A stretch of 49,565 nt of DNA from Actinomycetes bacterium (GCA_021828545.1 JAJZEN010000161.1:1-49565), one strand, 5' to 3'; shown: positions 37,993 through 46,939, numbered from the stretch's first letter. Notes: generated from the letters alone by a model not told the origin. Program-made: numbers and translations.

Positions 37993-38406
37993 TCACTGGC
38001 GCACGAGCTCCACCACGGGAATGACCCGGGACGTTTTGGCTTGATACTCGGCGAACCCGGGATAGAGGTTGGCCTGAGTCGAGTACACCCGATCCCGTTC
38101 GGCACCCGAGAGTGGCGCGGACGACGCACTGAAGGTTTCGCTCCCCATTTCGACGACCACTCCCGGATTCGCCACGAGATTGCGGTACCAGTCAGGATCT
38201 GAGTCCGCACCCGCCTTCGAGGCAAAGACGAAGATGCGACCCGACTCCTCTAGGTACATCATGGGGTTAACCCTTTCGAGTCCGGATTTTGCCCCGACCG
38301 TGTGCAACAACAGGACCGGCGCTCCCTCAAATTGTCCACCCACCTTTCCCTCGTTCAACCGAAATTCTTCAATAATCCGGGCATTCCAGTCATTCATCTC
38401 ACTCAT
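37993..38406 (-). CDS. F420-dependent oxidoreductase of the DDN (DUF385) family
   Basis: About 137 residues. Split-barrel fold protein similar to the deazaflavin-dependent nitroreductases of mycobacteria. The family block is APVLLLHTVGAKSGLERVNPMMYLEESGRIFVFASKAGADSDPDWYRNLVANPGVVVEMG: LxTxGxKSG and SxAG-x3-DPxWYxNLxAxP are the cofactor F420-binding signatures. This indicates that the organism makes F420. ATG 38406 has AAGGAG ten bases upstream; a second ATG three codons later is possible. Substrate unknown, possibly a quinone, as suggested for other members. Confidence 0.85.
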   Translation of the reverse strand: MSEMNDWNARIIEEFRLNEGKVGGQFEGAPVLLLHTVGAKSGLERVNPMMYLEESGRIFVFASKAGADSDPDWYRNLVANPGVVVEMGSETFSASSAPLSGAERDRVYSTQANLYPGFAEYQAKTSRVIPVVELVRQ

Positions 38407-38819
38407 TTGCTCGACTCCTTCGGTCTCGGCGCTGGCCACATAGCTGATTCGAAGGGCGCAGTGCACCCGTTCGTGATGCGATGATACTTACCTCGTGTGC
38501 CCCACCGGTTCGCCGCGACCGTCGGACCTCGGGCACTCGACGCAATAGGCTCGCCACACAACGCCTCCGACGAGGGGGGACCGAGTACCGCTGGGTGACT
38601 GCAAACCCTCGTGACGGCGCCCAGGCGCGACCCGCGGGGCGACCGCCTCGTTCCCCTCGCGCTGCGCCGACAACCACTCTAGGTTCGTGGTGAGGCGAAT
38701 AACGCCGAACCCGTACTTCGAGCGAGTTCGCGCATCTTGGGTTGCGAATGAACTCCACGACCCGGACGTTCGGCACCCGGTGGGTTCGACACTGGCGATG
38801 GGACGCTCATAATGGTCCC
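38407..38819. other. intergenic between divergent oxidoreductase and HAD genes
   Basis: About 413 bases. The ORFs over it (38399-38776 minus, 38481-38693 plus) are Arg-rich with no domain or good start and I take them as shadows. It holds the HAD promoter at its right end and presumably the oxidoreductase promoter at its left. No repeats or RNA motifs seen. Confidence 0.4.
38785..38813 (+). promoter_or_regulatory. candidate promoter TTCGAC-17-CATAAT for the HAD gene
   Basis: TTCGAC (38785-38790) and CATAAT (38808-38813) are separated by exactly 17 bases, and the -10 ends six bases before the ATG at 38820. This is a good sigma-70-type promoter that would give a leaderless message. No ribosome binding site is visible before the ATG, in agreement. 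Confidence 0.6.
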
Positions 38820-39599
38820 ATGGACAATGATCGCTGGATTCAGAATTGGCTGTGCGACATGGACGGCGTTCTCATCAACGACGATGCGATGATCGTCGGT
38901 GCCGCACACTTTCTCATTCGGTTACGCGAGACCGGGAGGAGTTTCATGATTCTGACCAACAACTCACTGTTCACGCCGGGTCAGATTCGCACGCGATTAC
39001 TCTCGATGGGGATCGACGTCGAGGAGAGCCAAATTTGGACGTCAGCGAGTGCGACCGCTCAGTTCGTCCAATCGCAACGACCCTTCGGCACGGCCTTCGT
39101 CATCGGTGAGGAGAGCATCCACCAGGCGCTGTCGCACGTGGGCTACCTGGAAGATTCCCGTCGTCCCGATTACGTCGTGCTCGGCGAGACGTGGGACTAC
39201 TCGTTCGACGACTTCACCACGGCGATCCGACTGATCGACGCCGGAAGTTTCTTCGTCGCGACGAATCCCGAACCCACCGGTCCCACCCCCGATGGTGCGC
39301 TCCCGGGTTGCGGCGCGATGGCGGCATTAGTGCAACGCGCGACGGGCGTATCCCCGTACGTCGTGGGAAAACCCAATTCCCGGATGTTGCGTGAGGCCAT
39401 GGTCAACATGGGCGCGGCATCGCACTCCACGATCATGATTGGCGATCGAATGGAGACCGACGTTCTCGCCGGCGTCGACGCTGGTCTCGAGACGATTCTG
39501 GTGCTTAGCGGGGCCAACGAAGCGCGTGACGCCACGCGTTATCCCTACCGTCCCACGCGAGTTCTGAATTCGATCGCCGATCTGATACCCGAGATCTAG
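38820..39599 (+). CDS. HAD-IIA family hydrolase (NagD-like)
   Basis: Phosphatase of 259 residues. Motif I is WLCDMDGVLINDDAM (DxDG), motif II SFMILTNNSLFTP, the substrate-capping IIA insert occupies about 80-180, motif III-type Lys is in VVGKPNSRMLREA and motif IV is TIMIGDRMETDVLAGVDAGLETILVLSG (GDRxxTD). NagD/AraL/p-nitrophenylphosphatase relatives clear phosphorylated sugars and other small molecules; the substrate is not known. Start set at ATG 38820 next to the promoter; the track's 26-residue extension lacks homology. Although next to otsA it is not OtsB, which is of the HAD-IIB class. Confidence 0.88.
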   Translation: MDNDRWIQNWLCDMDGVLINDDAMIVGAAHFLIRLRETGRSFMILTNNSLFTPGQIRTRLLSMGIDVEESQIWTSASATAQFVQSQRPFGTAFVIGEESIHQALSHVGYLEDSRRPDYVVLGETWDYSFDDFTTAIRLIDAGSFFVATNPEPTGPTPDGALPGCGAMAALVQRATGVSPYVVGKPNSRMLREAMVNMGAASHSTIMIGDRMETDVLAGVDAGLETILVLSGANEARDATRYPYRPTRVLNSIADLIPEI

Positions 39600-39650
39600 T
39601 TGGCCGCCGCGCGCAGCGGTCGCCCGCACCCCGGGTTCCGGCGACGTCGT

Positions 39651-41111
39651 CTACAGCGGATCGGAATCGATGAGCGGCGGTGGTGGACTTCCCTGTTGGA
39701 GAGCGGCGAGGAACGATCTCGCCCAATCCGACACGTCGTGGCGCAAAACCTTGCGACGCATTCGCCCCATGCGAGCCTTCGCCTCTTTTGGGCCGGCCTT
39801 AAGGGCGAGCCCAATCGCCTCCTTGATCCCGTCGAGGTCGTGAGGATTCACCATGAAGGCACCGCGCAACTCCGCGGCCGCTCCCGCAAACTCACTCAAC
39901 ACCAAACGTCCCGTCAGGTCCGTGCGACACACGACGTATTCCTTGGCGACGAGGTTCATTCCGTCCCGAAACGGCGTCACCAACATAATGTCCGCCGCGA
40001 GGTACAGCGCCATGAGTTCGTCGAAATGAAGGTTCTGGTGCAAATAGTGGATCACGGGACTGCCCACGAGACTGTGATCCCCGTTCATCTCGCTCACCGC
40101 CTGCTCCAGGTTGTGCCGCTCGAGGTCGTAATGCGCGTCCGACTCACGGCTCGGTACGGCGACTTGCACGAGTACGTGCGTGCCCCCCACGAGTTGACCG
40201 TCGGCGTACATCTCGGTCATCGCCATCAACCGTTGCTGAATGCCTTTGGTGTAATCGAGTCGATCGACGCCGAGGAGGAGGACCTCAGGATTGCCGAGGT
40301 CACGACGAATCTCCCTCGCGCGTTCGCGAATCTTTACGTCACCGGCGAGGGCCACGATTTGTGCGGTGTCCACGGTGATCGGGAACGCCCCGACGCGAAT
40401 CACCCGACCATCGAAGTTCAGTATCGAATCGGTGCCCGCCGCGCCCAACAGACGGCGCGCGATGCGCGAGAAATTCGAGGCCGCGTGGGGCACTTGAAAG
40501 CCAATGAGATCCGCCCCCAGTAGGCCCGAGATGATCTCGCGACGCCACGGCAACTGCATGAAGAGTTCGCTGGGCGGGAAGGGTATGTGCAAGAAGAACC
40601 CGATACGGACGTCGGGGCGAAGTTTGCGTAGCATGTCCGGCACGAGTTGGAGTTGGTAATCATGGATCCATACCGTGCCACCCGGGGCCACCGCGGCCGC
40701 AGCCGCGGCCGCGTACCTTCGGTTGATTTCCTTGTACGTGTGCCACCACTTGCGATGAAACGTCGGGGCCCGAATCGCGTCGTGGTAGAGCGGCCATAAC
40801 GTGGCGTTCGAGAAACCCAAGTAGAAGTCGTCGTACTCCTCCTTGCTGATGTCGATCGCCTTGAGTCGTATTCCCTCGTACACCGCCGGTGCGTCGACGT
40901 GCTCCGAAACGCCCAACCAGCCGATCCAGAGTCCATTGCGACTCTGGAGGACCGGCGTCAGCGCCGAGACGAGACCACCGGGACTCGGTCGCCACTCCTC
41001 GTTCCCCTGCGACGACGACAGCTGGACGGGTAGTCGATTGGCGACGACGACGAATTGCGCCAGCGTGACGTCACTCGACGACGACGTGGGTTCTAGAGTG
41101 TCTCTGGTCAT
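39651..41111 (-). CDS. otsA: trehalose-6-phosphate synthase
   Basis: GT20 enzyme of about 486 residues that makes trehalose 6-phosphate from glucose 6-phosphate and a nucleotide-glucose, the first step of trehalose synthesis. Evidence: an opening [97 protein letters not shown] (the phosphate/UDP-binding motif) and [18 protein letters not shown]. Start ATG 41111 or GTG 41117. OtsB is not in the window. Together with the GH15 gene about 180 bases upstream on the same strand it suggests trehalose as osmolyte or reserve. Confidence 0.95.
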   Translation of the reverse strand: MTRDTLEPTSSSSDVTLAQFVVVANRLPVQLSSSQGNEEWRPSPGGLVSALTPVLQSRNGLWIGWLGVSEHVDAPAVYEGIRLKAIDISKEEYDDFYLGFSNATLWPLYHDAIRAPTFHRKWWHTYKEINRRYAAAAAAAVAPGGTVWIHDYQLQLVPDMLRKLRPDVRIGFFLHIPFPPSELFMQLPWRREIISGLLGADLIGFQVPHAASNFSRIARRLLGAAGTDSILNFDGRVIRVGAFPITVDTAQIVALAGDVKIRERAREIRRDLGNPEVLLLGVDRLDYTKGIQQRLMAMTEMYADGQLVGGTHVLVQVAVPSRESDAHYDLERHNLEQAVSEMNGDHSLVGSPVIHYLHQNLHFDELMALYLAADIMLVTPFRDGMNLVAKEYVVCRTDLTGRLVLSEFAGAAAELRGAFMVNPHDLDGIKEAIGLALKAGPKEAKARMGRMRRKVLRHDVSDWARSFLAALQQGSPPPPLIDSDPL

Positions 41112-41224
41112 TTGCACTCTGTGTCACACCTTCTCGCTCGAGGGACCGACCACGCCAGCGTTTCCCTTTCTTTCCTAGGTCCCCAGTCGACGCTCCTCCG
41201 CGTGTCACGTTGGTTCCCGACTTC

Positions 41225-41278
41225 TCGCGCACGCGATGGCTCCGGCGTGAGCGCCGCGAGCCGCGCGCCGCGATCGTG
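41225..41278 (-). pseudogene. short GH15-like sequence fragment beside the GH15 gene
   Basis: Just downstream of the GH15 stop, bases 41253-41276 are identical over 24 bases to 41894-41917 inside the GH15 gene. On the minus strand both read DRGARLAAL, and the following residues remain similar in both (EPSRA after the copy, EKSRA in the gene), although the DNA differs. It may be the last trace of a second GH15 gene, or a small duplication. A purely GC-rich coincidence of 24 bases is unlikely but not excluded. Confidence 0.4.
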
Positions 41279-41286
41279 AGCGCGCA

Positions 41287-43380
41287 TCACGACACCGACC
41301 CCGGCCGGTCGTTCGCCCCGACGGCACTCCACCAGCTCGGCGACCCGGCCGGACCGATGAGTTTGCCGTTCAATCGCTGCTCGGCGTCGATGACGTTTAA
41401 GAGCGCATTGATCAGCGCGAGGTGAGTAAGCGCCTGGGGAAAATTTCCCAGGTGTCGTGCCGTCGTCGGATCGATCTCTTCGCCGTAGAGACCCAGCGCG
41501 CTCGCGGCGCCCACCAACTTCTCGCACTGCACCCGCGCGCGCTCGAGTTCTCCAATCTCCACCAACGCCGAGACCAGCCAGAACGAACACGCCGTGAAAC
41601 TCCCCTCTGGTTGTCCCTCGAGCCCGTCGTCGGTCGACTCGGGACGGTAGCGGTAGACGAACGCCCCGTCGCTCAAGTTGTCGGCGATCGCCATCACCGT
41701 GGCGCGGATTCGCTCGTCGTCGGAGGGCAAGAAACCCATGTTCGTCATCAAGAGGAGGGAGGCGTCCAAGTCATCCGAACCGTACGACTGCGTGAAATAC
41801 CCGCCCTCGCCAACGGCCTTGTCACAGATGTCCGCGTGGATCTCCTGGGCCGCGGCCCACCAGAGATCAGCGCGGCTCTTCTCGCCCCGCAGGGCCGCGA
41901 GCCGCGCGCCGCGATCGGCGGCGACCCAGCACATCAACTTGGAGAAAGTGAAGTGCTTCGGCTCGCCGCGGATCTCCCAGATACCGCGGTCGACGTCACT
42001 CCAACACTTGATTGCCGTCTCCACCGCTTGGATCACGATACGCCACGACCGTTCGCTGAGTGAGTCGCGCGATCGGGTGTGCTCAAAGACGCAGTCGACA
42101 ATGGCCCCGAGAATGTCGAACTGCGTCTGGTTGTAGGCCGCGTTGCCGTCGCGCACCGGGCGACTCCCCACGTGTCCCGTGAGGTGATCGAGCTCGGATT
42201 CGGGGACGGCGAGCGCCCCGTCGACCGGATAGAGAACCTGGAGGTTTCCCCTCATTGCCACCCCACCGCCCGCGGTACCAGGCTTGGGTTCGAGGACGTC
42301 GCCCAGGAAGGCGAGGAAGTCGTCGGCCTCCGTGTCAAAACCCAGGGAGTGAAGGGAACGTAACGTGAACGCCGCATCTCGGATCCAGGTGTAGCGGTAG
42401 TCCCAGTTACGCTGTCCGCCGGGCTGCTCGGGGAGCGACGTCGTCGGGGCGGCCAACATCGCTCCCGTGGGGGCGTAGGTCAAACCCTTCAAGGTGAGAG
42501 CGCTGCGTTGGAGCAACTCGCGCCACGGGTGATCGGGGAATCTCCCTCCGTCGATCCAGTCTCGCCAAAATCGGCTCGTTTCGGCTCGACAGGAGTCCAC
42601 TTGCGCTCGCGTCGTCGGGGGCTCGACGTCACCCCAACTCATCACGACGAACGACGATTCACCCTCCGTCAAACGGTGTCGCGCGCGCACCGCGCGTCCC
42701 TCGATGCCAAAGCGCATATCACCGGTGAGCGTCAGACGGGTGAAGTCCGGATTGTTCGTCGCGACCTGGTCGTACGCACTACCCGTGTAGTCCCAGTGCG
42801 CGTCGACACGCCCGTAGTCAAACGAAGGTTCACAGTTCAACAGAACGTCGACGGTACCGTGCAAGCACGTGGCGGAACGTACCAGTAAGTGTCGAGCGTC
42901 GAAATCACCGGGCGTACGACGATGCGAATCTGACCGATCCCCGTGACGGTACCACGGCCCGATCGCCATGTAATCATTGACGATTAACCAACCGCTGCGA
43001 GTCTGCCAGGTCGTCGCAAGAACCATTGTGCCCGGCACGTATTGGCGGTGAGCCGGGACAGCGCTGTCGGCCGGCGCGAGGCGGAACGACCCAGCCGCAC
43101 GGTCCAAAATGGTGCCGAAGATACTCGGATCGTGTGGGCGAGGTAGACACAACCACTCGATCGACCCCGTCGGAGCGACGAGACAACTGTTCTCACAGTC
43201 CGAGAGGAACGCATAGTCGGCGATGGGTGGAAAAATCGTCGCCAGGGCCTCCTGGTTGGGGGGTCCGAAGAGTCGCGTGTCCTCACGGGGCGACGGCAGA
43301 TAGGGCAAGGATCTCAACGCCGTGAGGCGACTCGACTGGTGCGGATCCGAGTTCGGAGTGTGACTGGTTTCTGGTCTCAC
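41287..43380 (-). CDS. glycoside hydrolase family 15 (trehalase or glucoamylase)
   Basis: About 697 residues. N-terminal beta-sandwich domain starting IADYAFLSDCENSCLVAPTGSIEWLCLPRPHDPSIFGTILDRAAG, then the (alpha/alpha)6 barrel, with the signature RNWDYRYTWIRDAAFTLRSLHSLGF and IWEIRGEPKHFTFSKLMCWVAADRGARLA, and a C-terminal NFPQALTHLALINAL motif. Actinobacterial GH15 enzymes of this length include the phosphate-dependent trehalase of mycobacteria; glucoamylases also occur in the family. Next to otsA, trehalose hydrolysis is more likely. GTG 43380 (with AAAGGTGG just upstream) is used; the track start at 43422 adds 14 residues. Confidence 0.88.
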   Translation of the reverse strand: MRPETSHTPNSDPHQSSRLTALRSLPYLPSPREDTRLFGPPNQEALATIFPPIADYAFLSDCENSCLVAPTGSIEWLCLPRPHDPSIFGTILDRAAGSFRLAPADSAVPAHRQYVPGTMVLATTWQTRSGWLIVNDYMAIGPWYRHGDRSDSHRRTPGDFDARHLLVRSATCLHGTVDVLLNCEPSFDYGRVDAHWDYTGSAYDQVATNNPDFTRLTLTGDMRFGIEGRAVRARHRLTEGESSFVVMSWGDVEPPTTRAQVDSCRAETSRFWRDWIDGGRFPDHPWRELLQRSALTLKGLTYAPTGAMLAAPTTSLPEQPGGQRNWDYRYTWIRDAAFTLRSLHSLGFDTEADDFLAFLGDVLEPKPGTAGGGVAMRGNLQVLYPVDGALAVPESELDHLTGHVGSRPVRDGNAAYNQTQFDILGAIVDCVFEHTRSRDSLSERSWRIVIQAVETAIKCWSDVDRGIWEIRGEPKHFTFSKLMCWVAADRGARLAALRGEKSRADLWWAAAQEIHADICDKAVGEGGYFTQSYGSDDLDASLLLMTNMGFLPSDDERIRATVMAIADNLSDGAFVYRYRPESTDDGLEGQPEGSFTACSFWLVSALVEIGELERARVQCEKLVGAASALGLYGEEIDPTTARHLGNFPQALTHLALINALLNVIDAEQRLNGKLIGPAGSPSWWSAVGANDRPGSVS

Positions 43381-43722
43381 GTGGCCACCTTTGGCGATAC
43401 TGACGCGCACCACACGCGCCACGATGCAATCGCGAAGTGTGGTGCCTACTCACGCCACCTTAATCAGAGGGACCCCGGTAGCGTCCAGACCGCCCGGCAC
43501 CCGGACCGATCTACCGGTCCCGGGTGTCGGGCGCCATGGCGTGGAGCGTCTGCCCATTCAACGCGGATACTTCGGGGGACGACGTTTCTGTTGCGGCACC
43601 ACTCAGAGCGGACTCGAGCGTATCTGGGGCCAACGCACAGAAACTTTTAAGGTGCTCGACGCAACACGGTTCTCCCTCGCCTCACCGGCGCGACCTGGAC
43701 GACACATCGTGCACCCACTCGT
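43381..43722. other. gene-free stretch between GH15 and tadA
   Basis: About 340 bases between two minus-strand genes. ORFs of the plus strand here (43339-43650, 43391-43798, 43524-43802) lack domains and ribosome binding sites. A candidate start region of GH15 lies at its left end. Nothing else is recognisable. Confidence 0.4.
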
Positions 43723-44193
43723 TCAGGACTTCTCGGCGCGTCGATGTTCGAAGAATTCTCGAAGCAACGCCGCCGACTCGATCGCCAAGACATCGTAGGT
43801 AACGGCAACCTCGTGGAGCAATCGCGAATCACTCAGCACGTTGTAGCGCGACCCCACTCCTCCCGCCTTCTCATCCATCGTCCCCACCACCACCCTCGCC
43901 ACCCGCGCGTTCAGTAGCGCGCCGGCGCACATTACGCAGGGTTCGAGCGTCACGTAGGCGGTCACGCCATCTAGCCGCCACCGGCCCAGACGACTCGCGG
44001 CACCGCGTAACGCGATCACTTCGGCGTGCGCAGTCGGATCAGCATCGACCTCGCGACGATTCTCGCCCGTGGCCAGGACCTCGCCGCCGCGCACGAGAAC
44101 GCAGCCCACGGGGACGTCCTCGTGCGCGGCGGCCGCGCGCGCGAGATCGAGGGCGAGCGACATGAACCGAGAATCGTCGGTGAGTTGAACCAT
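43723..44193 (-). CDS. tadA: tRNA-specific adenosine deaminase
   Basis: Converts adenosine-34 to inosine in tRNA-Arg(ACG). Cytidine-deaminase fold, 156 residues. Zinc ligands and the catalytic Glu are in DPTAHAEVIALRGAASRLGRWRLDG (His 56, Glu 58) and VTLEPCVMCAGALLNARVARVVVG (Cys 86, Cys 89); SRYNVLSDSRLLHEV is the typical C-terminal region. Start ATG 44193. It is divergent from tRNA-Ser(CGA), an order seen in many actinobacteria. In this window it is the only tRNA-modifying enzyme. Confidence 0.93.
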   Translation of the reverse strand: MVQLTDDSRFMSLALDLARAAAAHEDVPVGCVLVRGGEVLATGENRREVDADPTAHAEVIALRGAASRLGRWRLDGVTAYVTLEPCVMCAGALLNARVARVVVGTMDEKAGGVGSRYNVLSDSRLLHEVAVTYDVLAIESAALLREFFEHRRAEKS

Positions 44194-44242
44194 GCTTGCA
44201 CTCTAGAAGTCGACCCCCCCTCGGGGGGCATCCCGACCGAAG

Positions 44243-44248
44243 TAGACT
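44243..44248 (+). promoter_or_regulatory. candidate -10 box (TAGACT) of tRNA-Ser(CGA)
   Basis: TAGACT ends seven bases before the first base of the tRNA. The -35 region is occupied by a short G/C hairpin (CCCCCC-TC-GGGGGG at 44215-44228) and does not match TTGACA, so promoter strength is uncertain. The same hexamer occurs before the LysE-family gene. Confidence 0.35.
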
Positions 44249-44255
44249 CTCCGAC

Positions 44256-44343
44256 GGAGGGGTGCGAGAGCGGCCGAATCGGGCAGTCTCGAAAACTGCT
44301 GTGTCTACGGGCACCGTGGGTTCAAATCCCACCTCCTCCGCCA
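44256..44343 (+). tRNA. serU: tRNA-Ser (anticodon CGA)
   Basis: Class II serine tRNA with an acceptor stem GGAGGGG/CTCCTCC (one G-U pair), D arm GCGAGAGCGGCCGAATCGGGC, anticodon stem GCAGT/ACTGC around CTCGAAA (anticodon CGA, reading UCG), a long variable arm (TGTGTCTACGGGCACC), T arm GTGGGTTCAAATCCCAC, discriminator G and encoded CCA. Its D- and T-arm sequences are the same as in the other tRNA-Ser in the window. Confidence 0.95.
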
Positions 44344-44347
44344 GGGA

Positions 44348-44384
44348 CGAAACGGGTGACCACGGTCACCCGTTTCGCATTTTG
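44348..44384 (+). terminator. rho-independent terminator of tRNA-Ser(CGA)
   Basis: CGAAACGGGTGAC-CACG-GTCACCCGTTTCG forms a perfect 13-bp stem with a 4-base loop, followed by CATTTTG. It begins five bases after the CCA end, so the tRNA is a monocistronic unit separated from gabT. Confidence 0.85.
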
Positions 44385-44454
44385 GGGTGTCACTACCACG
44401 ACGAGAAGTACGCTGGAGTTACCCGTAGTATTCGGATGTCTCTAAGGAGTACCC

Positions 44455-45792
44455 ATGGTTTCGTCACTTGAATCGTCGATCGGTAGTGAGCGCCGGGTCC
44501 TCACCGAACTGCCCGGTCCCGCCTCACGCGCACTTCAAGAACGGCGCCACAACGTGGTGAGTTCGTCCGTAGCCATGGGATTCCCCATTTACATTGATCG
44601 AGCGCAAGGGGCGATTCTGGTCGACGTCGACGGAAATCACATCTTGGATCTCGGTTCGGGAATCGCCGTCACAGGAATCGGACACGCCGTACCCGAGCTC
44701 GTCGAGGCCGTCTCCCAGCAGGTGGCCTCCTTCACCCACACCTGTTTTGGCGTCACGCCCTACGAGAGTTACGTCGCGGTCTGCGAGGAACTCGCGGCCC
44801 TGACCCCCGGAACGCACGAGAAGCGATCAGCGCTCTTCAACTCGGGCGCCGAGGCCGTGGAGAATGCGGTGAAGATAGCGCGACACGCGACGCGACGCTC
44901 GGCCGTTATTGTTTTTGATCACGCCTACCACGGTCGCACGAATCTCACGATGGCTTTGACCGCGAAGAACATGCCTTACAAAGACGGTTTCGGACCCTTC
45001 GCGCCCGAGGTGTATCGCGTACCCATGAGTTACCCGTTCCGGGACGGACTGTCCGGCGCCGACGCGGCCGCGCGCGCCATTGCCGAGATTGAGTCCCAGG
45101 TGGGTGCGCAGAACGTCGCGGCTCTGCTCATCGAGCCCGTGCAGGGCGAGGGTGGATTCATCGTTCCCGCCGCGGGATTCTTGCCGGCCCTGTCGAAATG
45201 GACGACCGACCACGGCGTCGTCTTCATCGCCGACGAGATTCAAAGCGGCTTTGGCCGTACTGGTGAATGGTTTGCCGTCGACCACGAGGGTGTCATTCCC
45301 GACCTCGTGACCACGGCCAAGGGCCTCGCCGGTGGCATGCCCTTGGCGGGAGTCACCGGACGCGCCGAGATCATGAATGCGGTTCACGAGGGCGGCATCG
45401 GCGGCACGTACGGAGGGAATCCGGTGGCGGCGGTGGCGGCCCTCGCGGCGATTCGCGTGATGCGAGATCGTAATCTCGTGATGCGCGCGCGCGAGCTCGA
45501 AGCAATTATGTTGACGTCGCTGAACGCGCTGGCGCGCGACGTCACGATCATTGGCGACGTGCGCGGTCGCGGCGCGATGATCGCTTTGGAACTCGTCGAG
45601 CCCGGTACGACAATTCCCCACGCGACGGCGGCGAAGGCGATCGTTAAGTACTGCAACGACCACGGTGTCATAGTCCTCTCCTGCGGCACCGCCGGCAACG
45701 TGATTCGTCTGCTACCACCACTGGTGATCACCGACGAACAACTCGCCGACGGTCTAGAGGTGCTCGCCGAGGCGGTGCGCGACGTTAACTGA
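44455..45792 (+). CDS. gabT: 4-aminobutyrate aminotransferase
   Basis: Class III PLP-dependent aminotransferase of 445 residues. VDVDGNHILDLGSGIAVTGIGHAVPELVEAVSQQ opens the fold, FDHAYHGRTNLTMALT is the coenzyme phosphate/ring region, FIADEIQSGFGRTGEWFAVDHEGVIPDLVTTAKGLAGGMPLAGV contains the cofactor Asp and the Schiff-base Lys (289), and LALLIEPVQGEGGF-like sequence (ALLIEPVQGEGGF) binds substrate. It removes the amino group of GABA to give succinate semialdehyde. AAGGAG lies seven bases before the ATG. No gabD is adjacent. Another omega-transaminase activity is possible. Confidence 0.9.
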   Translation: MVSSLESSIGSERRVLTELPGPASRALQERRHNVVSSSVAMGFPIYIDRAQGAILVDVDGNHILDLGSGIAVTGIGHAVPELVEAVSQQVASFTHTCFGVTPYESYVAVCEELAALTPGTHEKRSALFNSGAEAVENAVKIARHATRRSAVIVFDHAYHGRTNLTMALTAKNMPYKDGFGPFAPEVYRVPMSYPFRDGLSGADAAARAIAEIESQVGAQNVAALLIEPVQGEGGFIVPAAGFLPALSKWTTDHGVVFIADEIQSGFGRTGEWFAVDHEGVIPDLVTTAKGLAGGMPLAGVTGRAEIMNAVHEGGIGGTYGGNPVAAVAALAAIRVMRDRNLVMRARELEAIMLTSLNALARDVTIIGDVRGRGAMIALELVEPGTTIPHATAAKAIVKYCNDHGVIVLSCGTAGNVIRLLPPLVITDEQLADGLEVLAEAVRDVN

Positions 45793-46927
45793 CGCAGCGC
45801 TGCGTCGAGACGGTCGCTCCCGTGACGCGAGTGAGTTGCGCGCGCAGTTGGTTCACCGGCACGGCGTAGAGCAGACGCGGTGACGCGACGGCTCGTTGGG
45901 CGACGACGCCCACAACGACACCGTGCACCAGGACAGGCGCTCCCGCCTCACTAGTGGTGATGCTCGACGTGACCACGTCCATCGTCCGCGGGAAGAGCGC
46001 GCCACTATAGATGTCGCGCCCGGGGGCCACCACGGATCCCAAGTACACCGCAGCGGACCAGGTGCGGTCGTTGGGCGCCACGAAGCCGACGACGGTGCCC
46101 AGACTGCCGCGCGGCGGAGCCGAACCAAGCTCGAGTGGCGTCATCGCTAGACCCGCCGCGCGAATGACCGCGAGATCGGTGCGCGCATCGAAGAGCACGA
46201 CTCGTCCGACTATGGAATTGACGCGTACCGTCTTTTGCCCCGCGATCAAATGCGCCGCCGTGACCACCTCGCCGGGCGCGACGACAAAACCGGTGCCCTG
46301 GGAGAAGAGGTGACACGAACCGTTGGCTTCGACCGTGACGACACCGGCCGGCGCTGGGACGAAGTGGGTCACCGCGAGACTGTGGTGCGCCACCGCGGGC
46401 AGCGTCGGAGAAATGATACCGGCGAAAAGGTTGGGTGCGTTGATCTGGTCGAGAACGGACTGGAGTCGACTCTCGACGGCCGGTGGCGACGGCAGGATTC
46501 GTTGAACGGCTCGTAGGATGACCGACTGATTGATCGAGCGACCGACGGAACTCCACGGTGCACCCGCCACCGCAGCCGCTACGAGCCAGCACGTCACGAG
46601 CGTCCCCACCACCCCCACGCTCGCGCCCAGCAGCGAATCGACCACTCCCAGGTGACCTTGGCGCAGCCGACGAGCGACGATCCCGGCGAGCATCCGTAGA
46701 ACCAGGCCGCCGGCCACCGTACAGGCGATTATGACCAGGACCGCATCCAATGGTCGCCACGCCACCTCGCTCACGTGCGACGTGACGTCTGACGCCACGT
46801 AGCAACCCGTCACGAAGCCCAGGACGCGCCCCAGGATCCCCCCCAACTGTCGCACGACGCCCTGGGACCACCCGCGCAACGCCGAGATGACGACCAAAGC
46901 GGCAATGGCGACATCAATCCAGCTCAC
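45785..46927 (-). CDS. MarP-like membrane protein, CvpA domain plus trypsin-like domain lacking the catalytic Ser
   Basis: About 380 residues, like mycobacterial MarP (397). Four N-terminal helices (about 1-125) form a CvpA domain: SWIDVAIAALVVISALRGWSQGVVRQLGG opens it. The protease domain starts near 205: His 226 in VVTAAHLIAG, Asp 251 in DARTDLAVI, and the Cys pair 205 and 378 correspond to the disulfide known in MarP (3 residues from its C-terminus there and here). But the GDSGGP position reads SEAGAPV: Ala 328 replaces the catalytic Ser, so it probably cannot cleave peptide bonds. GTG 46927 has TACCCT six bases upstream; the track's N-terminal extension is not CvpA-like. It converges with gabT and is divergent from the lipoprotein gene. 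Confidence 0.85.
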   Translation of the reverse strand: MSWIDVAIAALVVISALRGWSQGVVRQLGGILGRVLGFVTGCYVASDVTSHVSEVAWRPLDAVLVIIACTVAGGLVLRMLAGIVARRLRQGHLGVVDSLLGASVGVVGTLVTCWLVAAAVAGAPWSSVGRSINQSVILRAVQRILPSPPAVESRLQSVLDQINAPNLFAGIISPTLPAVAHHSLAVTHFVPAPAGVVTVEANGSCHLFSQGTGFVVAPGEVVTAAHLIAGQKTVRVNSIVGRVVLFDARTDLAVIRAAGLAMTPLELGSAPPRGSLGTVVGFVAPNDRTWSAAVYLGSVVAPGRDIYSGALFPRTMDVVTSSITTSEAGAPVLVHGVVVGVVAQRAVASPRLLYAVPVNQLRAQLTRVTGATVSTQRCVS

Positions 46928-46933
46928 TCGCCC

Positions 46934-46939
46934 AGGGTA
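46934..46939 (-). promoter_or_regulatory. candidate -10 box (TACCCT) for a leaderless MarP-like gene
   Basis: On the minus strand TACCCT ends six bases before the GTG at 46927. No good ribosome binding site is present between, which suggests a leaderless start. No clear -35 was found. Confidence 0.35.

Noticed and set aside
38820-39599. HAD gene as trehalose-6-phosphate phosphatase (OtsB)
   Set aside because: The cap and motifs are of the HAD-IIA class (NagD-like), while OtsB is HAD-IIB.
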